A program made the position numbers and the translations under genes. Below are positions 28,201 through 36,178 of a stretch of DNA of 64,000 bases, in pieces (the stretch's first letter is position 1; the number at the start of each line of letters is the position of its first letter). The notes below the pieces were generated by a model that was given only the letters and a program-made list of their open reading frames with translations, was not told the origin of the DNA and ran no database searches. The stretch lies in NCBI RefSeq assembly GCF_012272835.1, contig NZ_JAAWWK010000005.1, positions 84,125 to 148,124 of the forward strand, read 5' to 3'. The stretch comes from Spongiibacter thalassae. Lineage in GTDB: Bacteria > Pseudomonadota > Gammaproteobacteria > Pseudomonadales > Spongiibacteraceae.

Positions 28201-28976
28201 ACGCTGCTTTTCAATGCTCCGGTACTAGGCAGGAATAGTGCCTCGTCGCCGTAGACCAGAATATGTTCACCAGTGAGCGGATCGGCTTTTCTGATGGCGA
28301 TATTAAGCGGTGCATCGTGGTGAATGCCGCTTGCCAGCAGCAAACGGTCGATATCTATCACCGCAGACAGGGAGCCCCAGGCCTCGGGATTGTCGCCGGC
28401 CAGAACATCGCGGTTGCGCACCGGAATACGCGCGATCAGGCCGCGACCGCCCTGCACCAGGTTAATCGGCCCGACCAGCATCGGGGTCATGGTGTCGAGG
28501 GAGCGTTTTAAATCCGCGAGCTGATCCGGCTGTTGACGGAAATTTAAACCAATTGCCCCCTCGTTGCCCTTCAGGGGGTGGACATATAGCAGCACATAGT
28601 CGCGGATTACCCCAATACTGCGCAGCTGAACTTCGTCGTCGAACAGGGGCGCAGCGTAATCGGAAAATGCGCGTTGATCGAGGTCGGGAATATAGCTGAT
28701 CGCAGCGATCAGGGCCTTGACGGTTTGTACATTGCCCTTAACGTTGCTTTCCAGGCGTGCGGTGACCTCGCTGAGGTGCTGGCGCACGATGTCCTGGGCT
28801 TGAATGCGGGTGTTGAGGCTGTCGATATACAGTGCAGCCATTGCCAGCAGTGCAAAGGCTGCAGTGAGCACCAGTTTGTAAGAGCGATGAAAACGCGTGC
28901 GCCGAAGCAAGGGCCCCGGTGGGTTGCCACCGTCGTAACGGTGGCGTTGTTTTGCGCTTTTCGCTGAAAACTTCAA
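25263..28976 (-). CDS. CHASE-domain hybrid sensor histidine kinase
   Basis: Inner-membrane hybrid kinase of 1237 residues. Order: membrane helix (about 32-52), periplasmic CHASE domain (about 75-260, with [19 protein letters not shown] and [15 protein letters not shown]), second helix (about 287-308), two PAS/PAC units (about 320-560), HisKA with phospho-His585 ([11 protein letters not shown]), HATPase ([31 protein letters not shown]), receiver 1 ([20 protein letters not shown]), receiver 2 ([24 protein letters not shown]) and a C-terminal Hpt with His1171 (AHTLKGSSG). This is a BarA-like phosphorelay. The start is TTG 28976: GGGAGG lies 7 bases upstream, whereas the out-of-frame ATG at 28983 touches that site. 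No partner regulator is adjacent. Confidence 0.92.
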   Translation of the reverse strand: MKFSAKSAKQRHRYDGGNPPGPLLRRTRFHRSYKLVLTAAFALLAMAALYIDSLNTRIQAQDIVRQHLSEVTARLESNVKGNVQTVKALIAAISYIPDLDQRAFSDYAAPLFDDEVQLRSIGVIRDYVLLYVHPLKGNEGAIGLNFRQQPDQLADLKRSLDTMTPMLVGPINLVQGGRGLIARIPVRNRDVLAGDNPEAWGSLSAVIDIDRLLLASGIHHDAPLNIAIRKADPLTGEHILVYGDEALFLPSTGALKSSVGLMYSSGWELAALPRHGWQSVAINNRLFRTALIAASLLLFSAMIVMAGLMKRRQESNVLLHNMFELSPMGILLTNKASGEISTFNGAVLDELGCSADDLTDRHLSYFLPTSALDILDEGQYTNGQLGPLETTLRNAQGQEVPVLTSSVIIKDHRGQDYIWSLFENISARKQAETAISRQKEILSSMSEQASIGAWELDITHGELTWSEMTREIYGVGPDYQPTPKLADEFYADDESRQLARSMVARCIAEQRDFSGELRINRANGETLWVKITGRGEFKDDSCVRVYGSFQNINTQKLTELELIRARDAAEQAAVSKSEFLATMSHEIRTPMNGIMGMLSLLGNSELNYEQSKRVHIAKTSAQTLLSLIDDILDFSRIDAGKLETESIRFPLHQLFEDVAESMSLRAQEKGLELVLDLSEVEPEYVIGDPARIRQILNNLTGNAIKFTEYGEVVIRAAVRETSNGLALSCAVRDTGIGIPLNKQGLLFCAFTQVDASTTRKYGGSGLGLSICHKLCTLMGGEIKLSSNAGDGSTFSFYLPLKAASSDQRHSRIATGRTILVVDDNQSSREAIARQYTHWGATVHTAASAEAALALVEQRDACLARCDLCIIDRNLPGLDGTELVQFLRQAPQLSDVPMVLMCNINSHGTNDHFRELGFDAWYPKPVTRSAMADFLQLERTTDTDHQHDICNSLEDTNKQDYSVLRGRRVLLVEDNPVNQEVVRCLLQELGIAVHVAENGKVALDYLAQNHFDEQSHYMAILMDCQMPEMDGYACTRHIRDGSAGRAARNIPIIALTANALESDRTACLNAGMNDYLSKPIDPQRLSDKIMEWLPADALPALGAPRAATAIPSPQKAGSAIWNEAAALEAVMGQQKTLNKMLGLFVDLSREQLSKLDAAVSARDLKAIGDLAHTLKGSSGQLQATALREAAVALEATAREGNTADIDKHHEQVKSTCEALTRLFNDYLEDHAAQRQALA

Positions 28977-29150
28977 TTCTCATCCTCCCGGCCTAAGCGG
29001 GATGTCGTGGTGCCTGGGTTTAGCAGTATTGCCTCCACCGTGCACACGGAGCACACGGGAAGGTTAGCGTACCGGGTACGCAGGCATGGCAGAATCCGTA
29101 ATTACACCTGTTACACTCACGGACTTATGTGTTGTTGTGAGGGCGCGCTG

Positions 29151-29600
29151 TTGAAAATCTGGGTAGATGCCGACGCTTGTCCGGTGGTGGTAAGGGATAT
29201 TTTGTTCAAGGCGGCAGAGCGCACCGGGGTGGAGCTGATTCTGGTGGCCAACCAGTCACTGCGGGTGCCGCCATTGCCAATGATTCGCGCGGTGCAGGTG
29301 AGTGCCGGGTTTGACGTTGCTGATAATCACATTGTACAGAGCTGTGCGGCGGGGGATCTGGTGATTACCAGTGACATACCGCTGGCCGCCGAGGTGATCG
29401 ACAAGGGCGCCCTGGCGCTCAATCCCAGAGGCGACCGCTACACTCGGGAAAATATTCGCGGGCGGCTAAATATGCGCGACTTTATGGAAACCCTGCGGTC
29501 GTCTGGTATACAGAGTGGTGGTCAGGGCAGTTTCGGCCAGCGGGAGAAGCAGGCCTTCGCTAACCAGCTCGATCAGATTCTGGCCCGCCGTCCCACTTAA
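29151..29600 (+). CDS. yaiI: YaiI/YqxD family protein (DUF188, PIN-like)
   Basis: Protein of 149 residues in the conserved UPF0178 group, a PIN-like nuclease fold of unknown role. It begins [16 protein letters not shown] and contains [25 protein letters not shown] and [13 protein letters not shown], all typical. The start is taken as TTG 29151: GAGGG lies 7 bases upstream and family members begin at this residue. An in-frame ATG at 29127 would add eight residues with three Cys in a row, which is less likely. Confidence 0.9.
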   Translation: MKIWVDADACPVVVRDILFKAAERTGVELILVANQSLRVPPLPMIRAVQVSAGFDVADNHIVQSCAAGDLVITSDIPLAAEVIDKGALALNPRGDRYTRENIRGRLNMRDFMETLRSSGIQSGGQGSFGQREKQAFANQLDQILARRPT

Positions 29601-29649
29601 GCCCCTCAGTTGACTGGCCGGGGTATAGCGGTATGATGCACCCGCAAGT

Positions 29650-29876
29650 TTCAGGTGCCCGGCTGGTGTCAACCAGCGGGGTTAAACGGGAAACAGGTGC
29701 GTTCGGCGGTCTTTTGGCTGCCTGACAAGTCCTGTGCTGCCCCCGCAACGGTAAGCAGAAAGACTCGTCTCAGGTCGTGCGCACTCGGCGCGCGACAGCC
29801 ACTGTGCCCTCGGCGCGGGAAGGTGAGGGAGGGTGTTGGCGTCAGCTGACACAACTGCAAGCCCGGAGACCGGCCC
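29650..29876 (+). ncRNA. Cobalamin riboswitch (AdoCbl class)
   Basis: The conserved elements occur in order: AGGTGCCC at 29653, GGGTTAAACGGGAAACAGGTG (29679-29699 region), GCTGCCCCCGCAACGGTAAGC near 29737-29757, AGCCACTGTG near 29799, GGGAAGGTGAG, and the B12 box AGCCCGGAGACCGGCC at about 29860-29875. The element sits about 110 bases ahead of the CobN-like start. In bacteria this RNA lowers expression of the downstream gene when adenosylcobalamin is plentiful, so the whole three-gene unit is expected to be B12-repressed. Confidence 0.96.
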
Positions 29877-29985
29877 GAAACGCAAGACGAGTCGCGGCGG
29901 GGTGCCTGTTATCGCAATATCTCATTTGCCTCCCCCTGCGTCGGTTTCCAGTTTATCGAGCCGCTGTGCTCCCACGGACGACCAG

Positions 29986-32900
29986 ATGCCCAACTATTTC
30001 AATTTTCCCCGGCTTGTTTTCAGCCTGCTGCTGACCCTGGTAATGACACCTGCAATGGCTGCTGAGGTACTGGTACTGGTGTCTGATCGTTCGACGCCGG
30101 TGGTGGTTGCCGCCGCTCACCGGCATTTGGCGACCCACCCCGACCACAGCGTGGTCGTGCGCAGTGTCAGCCAGCTTAATGAGCTGGGCGAGGAGGCTCT
30201 TCATACCCTCGCGGCGCAAAGCAATGCCGTGCTGATGCTGGGGGTGTTCGGCGATGTGGTTGAGCGTCTGCACAGCCTGAACTGGCCGGCGTCACAGCAT
30301 CGCTATGTCTTGCACAGCGACCGCCGTTTGCTCGCCCTGCATCGCGACCGCCACGGAGCGATTTTCAGTAAGGGTATTCCCGAGTCGGTGGTGGGCGACC
30401 GGGAGGCGGTTGGCGACCCGCAACACTTGCGAGACAAGCAGCAGAGCTTCGCATCGTTCCGCGACTGGCTACAGGCCAGGGCCTATTGGGTGAATCGCTC
30501 GGTGGCGAATACACAGGCGCTGCTGGCGCTGGCTGCATCGGCTGGGGCCGAGCAAGCGCCCGTGCAGGATGTTGCCCCGCTGCGTTTTGCGCTGCATCAA
30601 CCGAGCGCCGAGCCGCGCTGGTTGACGGCGGAGCAACTTCCGGAGGTGTTGGCCCGCAAGGCAACCGCGTGGATCGTTGACCATGACTCCGGCGATCTGG
30701 CGGGAGAGTGGCAGTTACACCGGGAGCTGTGTCGTGAGCTGGCGGTGCAATGTGTGTCGGTGCTGGCCGCCTGGGGGCAGGCAAGTGTCGAGGCGATTGC
30801 CACAATTCAGCAGCTAGTGAGTGGTCACCTGCAGGGCGTGGCCACCGGGGTGCTGGCCCTACAGGACTTTGTAATCGGCGGCGGCGAAGGCCGTGCGCCG
30901 GTCACTGATCTGCTCGCCGCCATAAATGTGCCGGTGCTGAAGGGTGTGCGCCTGGGTGAGTGGAGCGGTGCTGACTACCGTCTGTCGCCGGAGGGTATTC
31001 CACGGCAGTCGGTGCACTACCGTGTGGCAATGCCTGAGTTACAGGGGGTGAGTCAACCCGTGGTGTTGGCCCTTGCGGACGATGCCCGTATCGACTCGGT
31101 GACCGGAGCCAGGGTCGCGAATAGCGTGCCTCAAACCGCCGAAGTTGCCCGTCAGGCCCGGCGGCTGCGGGGATGGCTGAACCTCAGTCAAAAGGCGAAT
31201 GGGCAAAAACGCCTCGCCATCGTGTACTACAACCACCCGCCGGGCCGACACAACATCGGCGCCGACAACCTCAACGTGCCCGAGAGCCTGCTGGAAATTC
31301 TGCGTGGGCTGAAAGCCGCGGGCTACGACACCGGCACTCTGCCGAAAGACGCCGATGCGTTGCTGGATATTCTGCAAGCCCGTGGGGTGAATTTGCCCGA
31401 GGATGCCGCCGCCCTGGCGCGCATGTCCGGTGAGGTTGCCACAATGAGTGCCGAGGGTTACGGAAGTTGGTTTGCCACGCTGCCGGCGGCGGTGCAGGCC
31501 GAAATGCGCAACGGCCCTCTGGCGGCACTGGATGTGCGGCTGCGGGCCGCCGTAGCCGAGGCGCAGAAGCTGGATAGCAATACCCTGCGTCAGTCCCGCC
31601 TCGATATGTTGCAGGACAATCTGCACAACGCGGTGCGCGATTTACACCACGCCCTCGATGGCCTGCGCCACCCGGGGCGGGAGCGTGCCCTTGCCCTGCT
31701 TGAGCAGCTTGAGGTCAGTTACCAGCGGGCTATCGATCAAGCCCGGGCGGGGGCCGAGCCGGACTGGTCAGACAGCGAGCCCCGTTTGCGAGCCCTGCTT
31801 GCGATGGGTATTGAGGGAATTCGCGGCTGGGGGGAGGTGCCCGGCAAGGTGATGGTGTGGGAGAAGCAGCTGCTGATTCCCGGAGTCCAGTTCGGCAAAA
31901 TATTTGTTGGCCCGCAACCGCCACGGGGCTGGGAGATCAACGAAGAATTGCTGCACGCCAACCTCAGCTTTCCACCACCCCACCAGTATCTGGCCTTCTA
32001 CCACCATATTCAGCACACCGTAAAAGCGGATGCGGTAATCCACCTGGGGCGGCACTCAACCTATGAATTTCTGCCCCGGCGCAGCCTCGGCCTGAGCGCC
32101 GACGACTACCCGTCGATTGTCGCCGGCGATCTGCCGGGCCTTTATCCCTACATCGTCGACGGTGTAGGCGAGGGGATTCAGGCCAAACGCCGGGGGTTGG
32201 CGGTGATGATCGACCATTTGACACCGCCACTGGCAATTACCGAGCTGTATGACGAGCTACTGGAGCTGCGCCAACTGATCGAGAGCGCCGAAGCGGCCAC
32301 CGATGACGCCACTCGCGATCGCGCCATTGTTCGTTTGCGCCGGGTCATCGACGAGGCCGGCCTGCGCGAGGAGTTGATTGCCAGCATGGACGAAGAATTG
32401 CAGGTGCGCGGGGTGGGCTTTGACGATATTGACGAGGACTTTCTGCTTCACGAGGTCGGCCATTACCTGACCAAACTGCAAGAGAGCTTCATGCCCCTCG
32501 GGCTGCATGTATTCGGTCGGGACTGGAGCGACACGGCGGTGGACACCATGCTTGCCTCCATGCGGGATGGCGATGCCGGGCAGAGCGACAGCGAGCGCTG
32601 GCGAGAGGACCTGCGCCGTTCCCCCGCAGCGGAAATGGCCGCGCTGCTCAATGGCCTCAACGGCGGTTTTGTCGCGCCGGGCAAGGGTAACGACCCCATT
32701 CGCACCCCGGAGGCGCTGCCCACCGGACGCAATTTTTACGCGCTGGATGGCAGTTTGCTGCCCACCCGCACCGGCTACGATATTGGCCAGCAGTTGGCCG
32801 CGAGGGTGCTGTCTGGCGAGGACACCAACATTGAGGGCCACCAGCCCGGTGAGCGCAACAAACAGGGGGTTATTCTGTGGGCCTCCGATGCGGTGCGTGA

Positions 32901-34347
32901 CGAGGGGGCGATGATCGCCTTTGGTTTGAAACTGCTGGGAGTGCGCCCAGTGTGGAACAGCCGAGGCATTATCAAGGGACTGGAGCGACTGCCCCTGGGC
33001 AAGAGCCAGCCCCGGCGGCTGGATGTGCTGTTTACCACCTCCGGGCTATTCCGCGATCTTTACGGCGAACATCTGGTGTTACTTGAACGGGCCAGCTTGA
33101 TGGCGCTTGCCGCCAGCCGCGACACCATTGTGGCGCAATACCCCGCACTGGCGCTGGCCTTGCGGGGGGCGTTGGCGCCATTGGGTGACGAGTACGACGC
33201 CGGGCAGGAGCCCCTCGAGCACAATCTGGTGGCGACCAACTGGGTGAATGAAGCCAGAGCGATGTTGCGGGCACAGCCCGAACAGGATGGCGCAGCGCTG
33301 GGTCGTCAGGCCAGCCTGCGGGTGTTCGGCATTGCGCCGGGGGCCTACGGTGCCGGAGTTAACCGTCTGGCGGAGCGCTCGTCGGCATGGCAGGAGCGCC
33401 GGGAGCTGGCCGACGTGTTTATCCAGCGCATGGGCCATGTCTACGGCAGCGATCTCGCCGGCGAGTCGGCCCAGAACCTGTTCCGGCAACAGCTGGCGGG
33501 GGTGTCGCAGACCTATCTGGGGCGGGCCAGCAATCTCTACGGACTGATCGACAACAACGACGCCTTCGACTATCTCGGCGGTTTGAATCTTGCGGTCGAG
33601 GCGGTTACCGGAAGCCAGCCGGGGAGTGCGGTGATAAACCACGCCGACAATCGAAAGCTGCGTATCGAATCCTTGAGCGAGGCCCTGCTTGGTGAATTGC
33701 GTGGGCGTTTTCTCAATCCCCAGTGGATCAAGCCGCTGATGGACGAGGGCTATGCCGGCGCACGCACCATGGGCAGCGAATTTGTGGAATACCTGTGGGG
33801 CTGGCAGGTGACCAGCCCCGAGATTGTTAACGACCGAGTGTGGGAGGAGGTCAAGGCGGTGTATATCGACGACCGACTCGACCTCGGCGTGGACACCTTT
33901 CTTGCCGAGGGGCATCGGCGGCATGTGCAGAGCAATATTCTGGCGATTATGCTGGTCGCCATCGACAAGGGTTTCTGGAATGCCGATGCCACCGCACGTC
34001 AGCAGCTGGCCGAACAGTTCGCGACCAATATCATCGAGCGGGGGCTGCCCGGCAGTGGCCATACCCACCCCGACCACCCCATGTACGACCTGGTGAAATC
34101 ACTGGTGACACCGGAGCAGGCGGCGGCGCTTGAGCAGGTGCTGGCGCGCAGCCGCATTGCTGCCCCAAGCCCGGCCAGTAGCCCGAGCCGGATTCGCCAG
34201 CTGGAGATCAACGACGCCCCCGCCCAGGATGCCACCGACGGGGAGAGCACCGCCTCGGCGGGTGAGCCCTCCTGGTTGCCCCTGTTGTTCGGCCTGGCGC
34301 TTGTCATTGCCGCCGCCGGGGTTTGGCGCGGACGCAGAGGAGGATAG
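29986..34347 (+). CDS. Exported CobN/HmuS-like chelatase subunit
   Basis: Giant protein of 1453 residues of the CobN / magnesium-chelatase H family. Unlike biosynthetic CobN it has an N-terminal signal peptide (FSLLLTLVMTPAMAAE) and a C-terminal membrane helix (WLPLLFGLALVIAAAGVW) followed by GRRGG, so it should sit in the periplasm, tethered to the inner membrane. Family segments include GADNLNVPESLLEILRGLKA, WGEVPGKVMVW, VIHLGRHSTYEFLPRRSLGL and GSGHTHPDHPMYDL. The open frame begins at 29833 inside the riboswitch; ATG 29986, directly before the signal peptide, is the credible start. It may insert or remove a metal from a corrinoid or porphyrin; the riboswitch favours a corrinoid. Confidence 0.9.
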   Translation: MPNYFNFPRLVFSLLLTLVMTPAMAAEVLVLVSDRSTPVVVAAAHRHLATHPDHSVVVRSVSQLNELGEEALHTLAAQSNAVLMLGVFGDVVERLHSLNWPASQHRYVLHSDRRLLALHRDRHGAIFSKGIPESVVGDREAVGDPQHLRDKQQSFASFRDWLQARAYWVNRSVANTQALLALAASAGAEQAPVQDVAPLRFALHQPSAEPRWLTAEQLPEVLARKATAWIVDHDSGDLAGEWQLHRELCRELAVQCVSVLAAWGQASVEAIATIQQLVSGHLQGVATGVLALQDFVIGGGEGRAPVTDLLAAINVPVLKGVRLGEWSGADYRLSPEGIPRQSVHYRVAMPELQGVSQPVVLALADDARIDSVTGARVANSVPQTAEVARQARRLRGWLNLSQKANGQKRLAIVYYNHPPGRHNIGADNLNVPESLLEILRGLKAAGYDTGTLPKDADALLDILQARGVNLPEDAAALARMSGEVATMSAEGYGSWFATLPAAVQAEMRNGPLAALDVRLRAAVAEAQKLDSNTLRQSRLDMLQDNLHNAVRDLHHALDGLRHPGRERALALLEQLEVSYQRAIDQARAGAEPDWSDSEPRLRALLAMGIEGIRGWGEVPGKVMVWEKQLLIPGVQFGKIFVGPQPPRGWEINEELLHANLSFPPPHQYLAFYHHIQHTVKADAVIHLGRHSTYEFLPRRSLGLSADDYPSIVAGDLPGLYPYIVDGVGEGIQAKRRGLAVMIDHLTPPLAITELYDELLELRQLIESAEAATDDATRDRAIVRLRRVIDEAGLREELIASMDEELQVRGVGFDDIDEDFLLHEVGHYLTKLQESFMPLGLHVFGRDWSDTAVDTMLASMRDGDAGQSDSERWREDLRRSPAAEMAALLNGLNGGFVAPGKGNDPIRTPEALPTGRNFYALDGSLLPTRTGYDIGQQLAARVLSGEDTNIEGHQPGERNKQGVILWASDAVRDEGAMIAFGLKLLGVRPVWNSRGIIKGLERLPLGKSQPRRLDVLFTTSGLFRDLYGEHLVLLERASLMALAASRDTIVAQYPALALALRGALAPLGDEYDAGQEPLEHNLVATNWVNEARAMLRAQPEQDGAALGRQASLRVFGIAPGAYGAGVNRLAERSSAWQERRELADVFIQRMGHVYGSDLAGESAQNLFRQQLAGVSQTYLGRASNLYGLIDNNDAFDYLGGLNLAVEAVTGSQPGSAVINHADNRKLRIESLSEALLGELRGRFLNPQWIKPLMDEGYAGARTMGSEFVEYLWGWQVTSPEIVNDRVWEEVKAVYIDDRLDLGVDTFLAEGHRRHVQSNILAIMLVAIDKGFWNADATARQQLAEQFATNIIERGLPGSGHTHPDHPMYDLVKSLVTPEQAAALEQVLARSRIAAPSPASSPSRIRQLEINDAPAQDATDGESTASAGEPSWLPLLFGLALVIAAAGVWRGRRGG

Positions 34348-34348
34348 G

Positions 34349-34792
34349 ATGAACACAAGTTTATCGCTGGGCATCATGCACAGCATTACCACCTGGTTAT
34401 TGGAGCCGGTGGTGTGGGGGCTGTTATTGTTTGTCGTGCTCGCGGTCTATGAATCCGGGCTGGCCATTGGTGAACGTTTTGGCGGCATCAGGCGATTGTC
34501 CCGGCGGGGGCAGGGGGCACTGCTGGAGGCGGGGAAGCGGCGTATCGAACGGGCGGATTTTATCACTCGGCTGGCGCCTATGCTTGGGCTGATGGGCACC
34601 CTGATTCCGCTGGGGCCGGGGCTGGCGGCACTGGGTGAGGGGGAGCTGAGCATTCTGACCACCGCCATGACCGTTGCCTTTGATACCACGGTAATCGGTC
34701 TGCTGGTGGGTATGGTGGGCTTTGTGCTGGGTCGCTTGCGCCGCCGTTGGTACGATGCGGCGCTGGCTGCGGAGGCGGGCAGCGATGGATAA
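34349..34792 (+). CDS. MotA/TolQ/ExbB-like proton channel subunit
   Basis: Membrane protein of 147 residues with three helices: near 15-35 (WGLLLFVVLAVYESGLAI), near 68-90, and near 105-130. It carries the MotA/ExbB core pattern APMLGLMGTLIPLGPGLAALG and TTAMTVAFDTTVIGLLVGMVGF. ATG 34349 follows AGGAGGATAGG and is one base after the cobN-like stop. It corresponds in type to HmuU of CobN-like chelatase loci. With the next gene it may form a proton-driven motor that energises the chelatase or its transport step. Confidence 0.9.
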   Translation: MNTSLSLGIMHSITTWLLEPVVWGLLLFVVLAVYESGLAIGERFGGIRRLSRRGQGALLEAGKRRIERADFITRLAPMLGLMGTLIPLGPGLAALGEGELSILTTAMTVAFDTTVIGLLVGMVGFVLGRLRRRWYDAALAAEAGSDG

Positions 34793-35090
34793 GTGGCGGC
34801 GCAGCAGTTTTCTCGACCACGACGAAGACCCGCTGGGGCCGTTGGCGAATCTGGTGGATATTATTCTGGTGTTCGCCTGTGGTTTGATCGCCGCGCTGGT
34901 CGCATTCAGCCCAGACTTGCAGCGGCACTTTGATGCGCGCCCGGACACGAGGGCGATTACCCTTGGCGAGGAACTGGTCGAAGTGCCCGAGAGCGTTGAG
35001 CGCGAGCGGCAGAGTGGCGCGGGCTACGAGTCCTTGGGCGAGGTCTATCGCGACCCGGCAACCGGCAAGCTTATTCTGATCGGCGATTGA
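34785..35090 (+). CDS. DUF2149 family membrane protein
   Basis: Protein of 101 residues starting MDKWRRSSFLDHDEDPLGPL. One membrane helix follows (VDIILVFACGLIAALVAF), then a periplasmic tail with VYRDPATGKLILIGD. This architecture (short cytoplasmic start, one helix, periplasmic domain) is that of ExbD-like DUF2149 proteins such as HmuV, which accompany CobN-like and ExbB-like genes. Its ATG overlaps the end of the previous gene by 8 bases, so translation is probably coupled. The upstream in-frame extension lacks a ribosome site. Confidence 0.88.
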   Translation: MDKWRRSSFLDHDEDPLGPLANLVDIILVFACGLIAALVAFSPDLQRHFDARPDTRAITLGEELVEVPESVERERQSGAGYESLGEVYRDPATGKLILIGD

Positions 35091-35157
35091 GCTGAGTTTC
35101 CCGCCGCGCCGTCGGGTCGCGTACAATAAGGCCACTCTCAGGTTAAGGCGTTAGGTC

Positions 35158-36168
35158 ATGGCGATTCAGTGGTACCCCGGGCATATGCACAAGGCCCAGA
35201 AGGACATCAAAAAAATCCTGCCGACAGTGGATTTGCTGATTGAGGTGCTCGACGCTCGCATCCCCTTCTCCAGCGAGAACCCGGCCATCGCCTCCCTGCG
35301 CGGCGACAAACCCTGTATCAAGGTGCTGAACAAGGCCGACCTGGCCGATCCCGAGGCAACCGCCGCCTGGCAGACCTATCTGGAACAGGAGCGGGGGGTG
35401 CGCGCCATTGCCACCACCAACAACAACCCCGGCGAGATCAAACAGATCCTCGACCTGTGCAAGAAAATGCTGCCGGAAAAGGCCGCTGGCCCGCGGGACA
35501 TCGACACCATGATTGTCGGCATACCCAATGTCGGCAAATCCACGCTGATCAATATTCTGGCGGGCAGGATTATCGCCAAAACCGGCAACGAGCCGGCTGT
35601 GACCAAAAGCCAGCAGCGCATCAAAATTGGCGACGGTATTGCCCTGCTGGATACCCCCGGCATTCTCTGGCCGAAGATTGAAAATCCCAACAGCGCCTAC
35701 CGCCTGGCGGTCACCGGGGCGATCAAAAATACGGCAATGGAATTCGATGATGTCGGTTTCTATGCCGCCGAATACTTGATCAAAGCCTACCCGGAATTAC
35801 TCAAAGTCCGCTACAAGCTGGAAGATATTCCCAACACCGACCTGGCATTTCTTGAAGCCGCTGCCCTCAGTCGCGGCGCGCTGGGTGCCAAGGGACGGGT
35901 GAACCTGCACAAAATCTGCGAGCTGCTGATTAACGAACTGCGGTCGGGAATGATCGGACGAATCACTCTAGAATCACCGGAGATGGTCGAGGCGGAACTG
36001 CTGGAAGTCGAAGCGGAAAAGGCCCGTAAAGAAGCGGAAAAGGCCGAGCGCAAACGGCGCTTTAAGGCGGGTTCGCGCAACCCCGATCCCGACGGTAAAT
36101 CGACAGCGGCGGGCCAGAATCCGTCAGGCCCCGCCGGGAAGGGTGGAGCGCGCCGCAAGCGACGCTGA
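35158..36168 (+). CDS. rbgA: Ribosome biogenesis GTPase YlqF/RbgA
   Basis: Circularly permuted GTPase of 336 residues that helps mature the 50S subunit. The G motifs appear in permuted order: G4 LNKADLAD near residue 61, G1 IPNVGKSTLIN near 122, G2/G3 VTKSQQRIK and LLDTPGILWPK. The start MAIQWYPGHMHKAQKDIKKI is diagnostic for the family. The C-terminal tail is Arg/Lys-rich (KARKEAEKAERKRRFKAG) and probably contacts rRNA. It converges on the following lipoprotein gene with a 10-base gap. Confidence 0.95.
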   Translation: MAIQWYPGHMHKAQKDIKKILPTVDLLIEVLDARIPFSSENPAIASLRGDKPCIKVLNKADLADPEATAAWQTYLEQERGVRAIATTNNNPGEIKQILDLCKKMLPEKAAGPRDIDTMIVGIPNVGKSTLINILAGRIIAKTGNEPAVTKSQQRIKIGDGIALLDTPGILWPKIENPNSAYRLAVTGAIKNTAMEFDDVGFYAAEYLIKAYPELLKVRYKLEDIPNTDLAFLEAAALSRGALGAKGRVNLHKICELLINELRSGMIGRITLESPEMVEAELLEVEAEKARKEAEKAERKRRFKAGSRNPDPDGKSTAAGQNPSGPAGKGGARRKRR

Positions 36169-36178
36169 ACCGTGCAGC

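Noticed and set aside
28738-28983. 81-codon minus-strand frame starting with ATG at 28983
   Set aside because: The ATG abuts the ribosome site with no spacing, and the frame is a shadow of the kinase N-terminus.
29833-29985. N-terminal extension of the CobN-like protein
   Set aside because: It lies within the cobalamin riboswitch, and a signal peptide begins exactly at ATG 29986.
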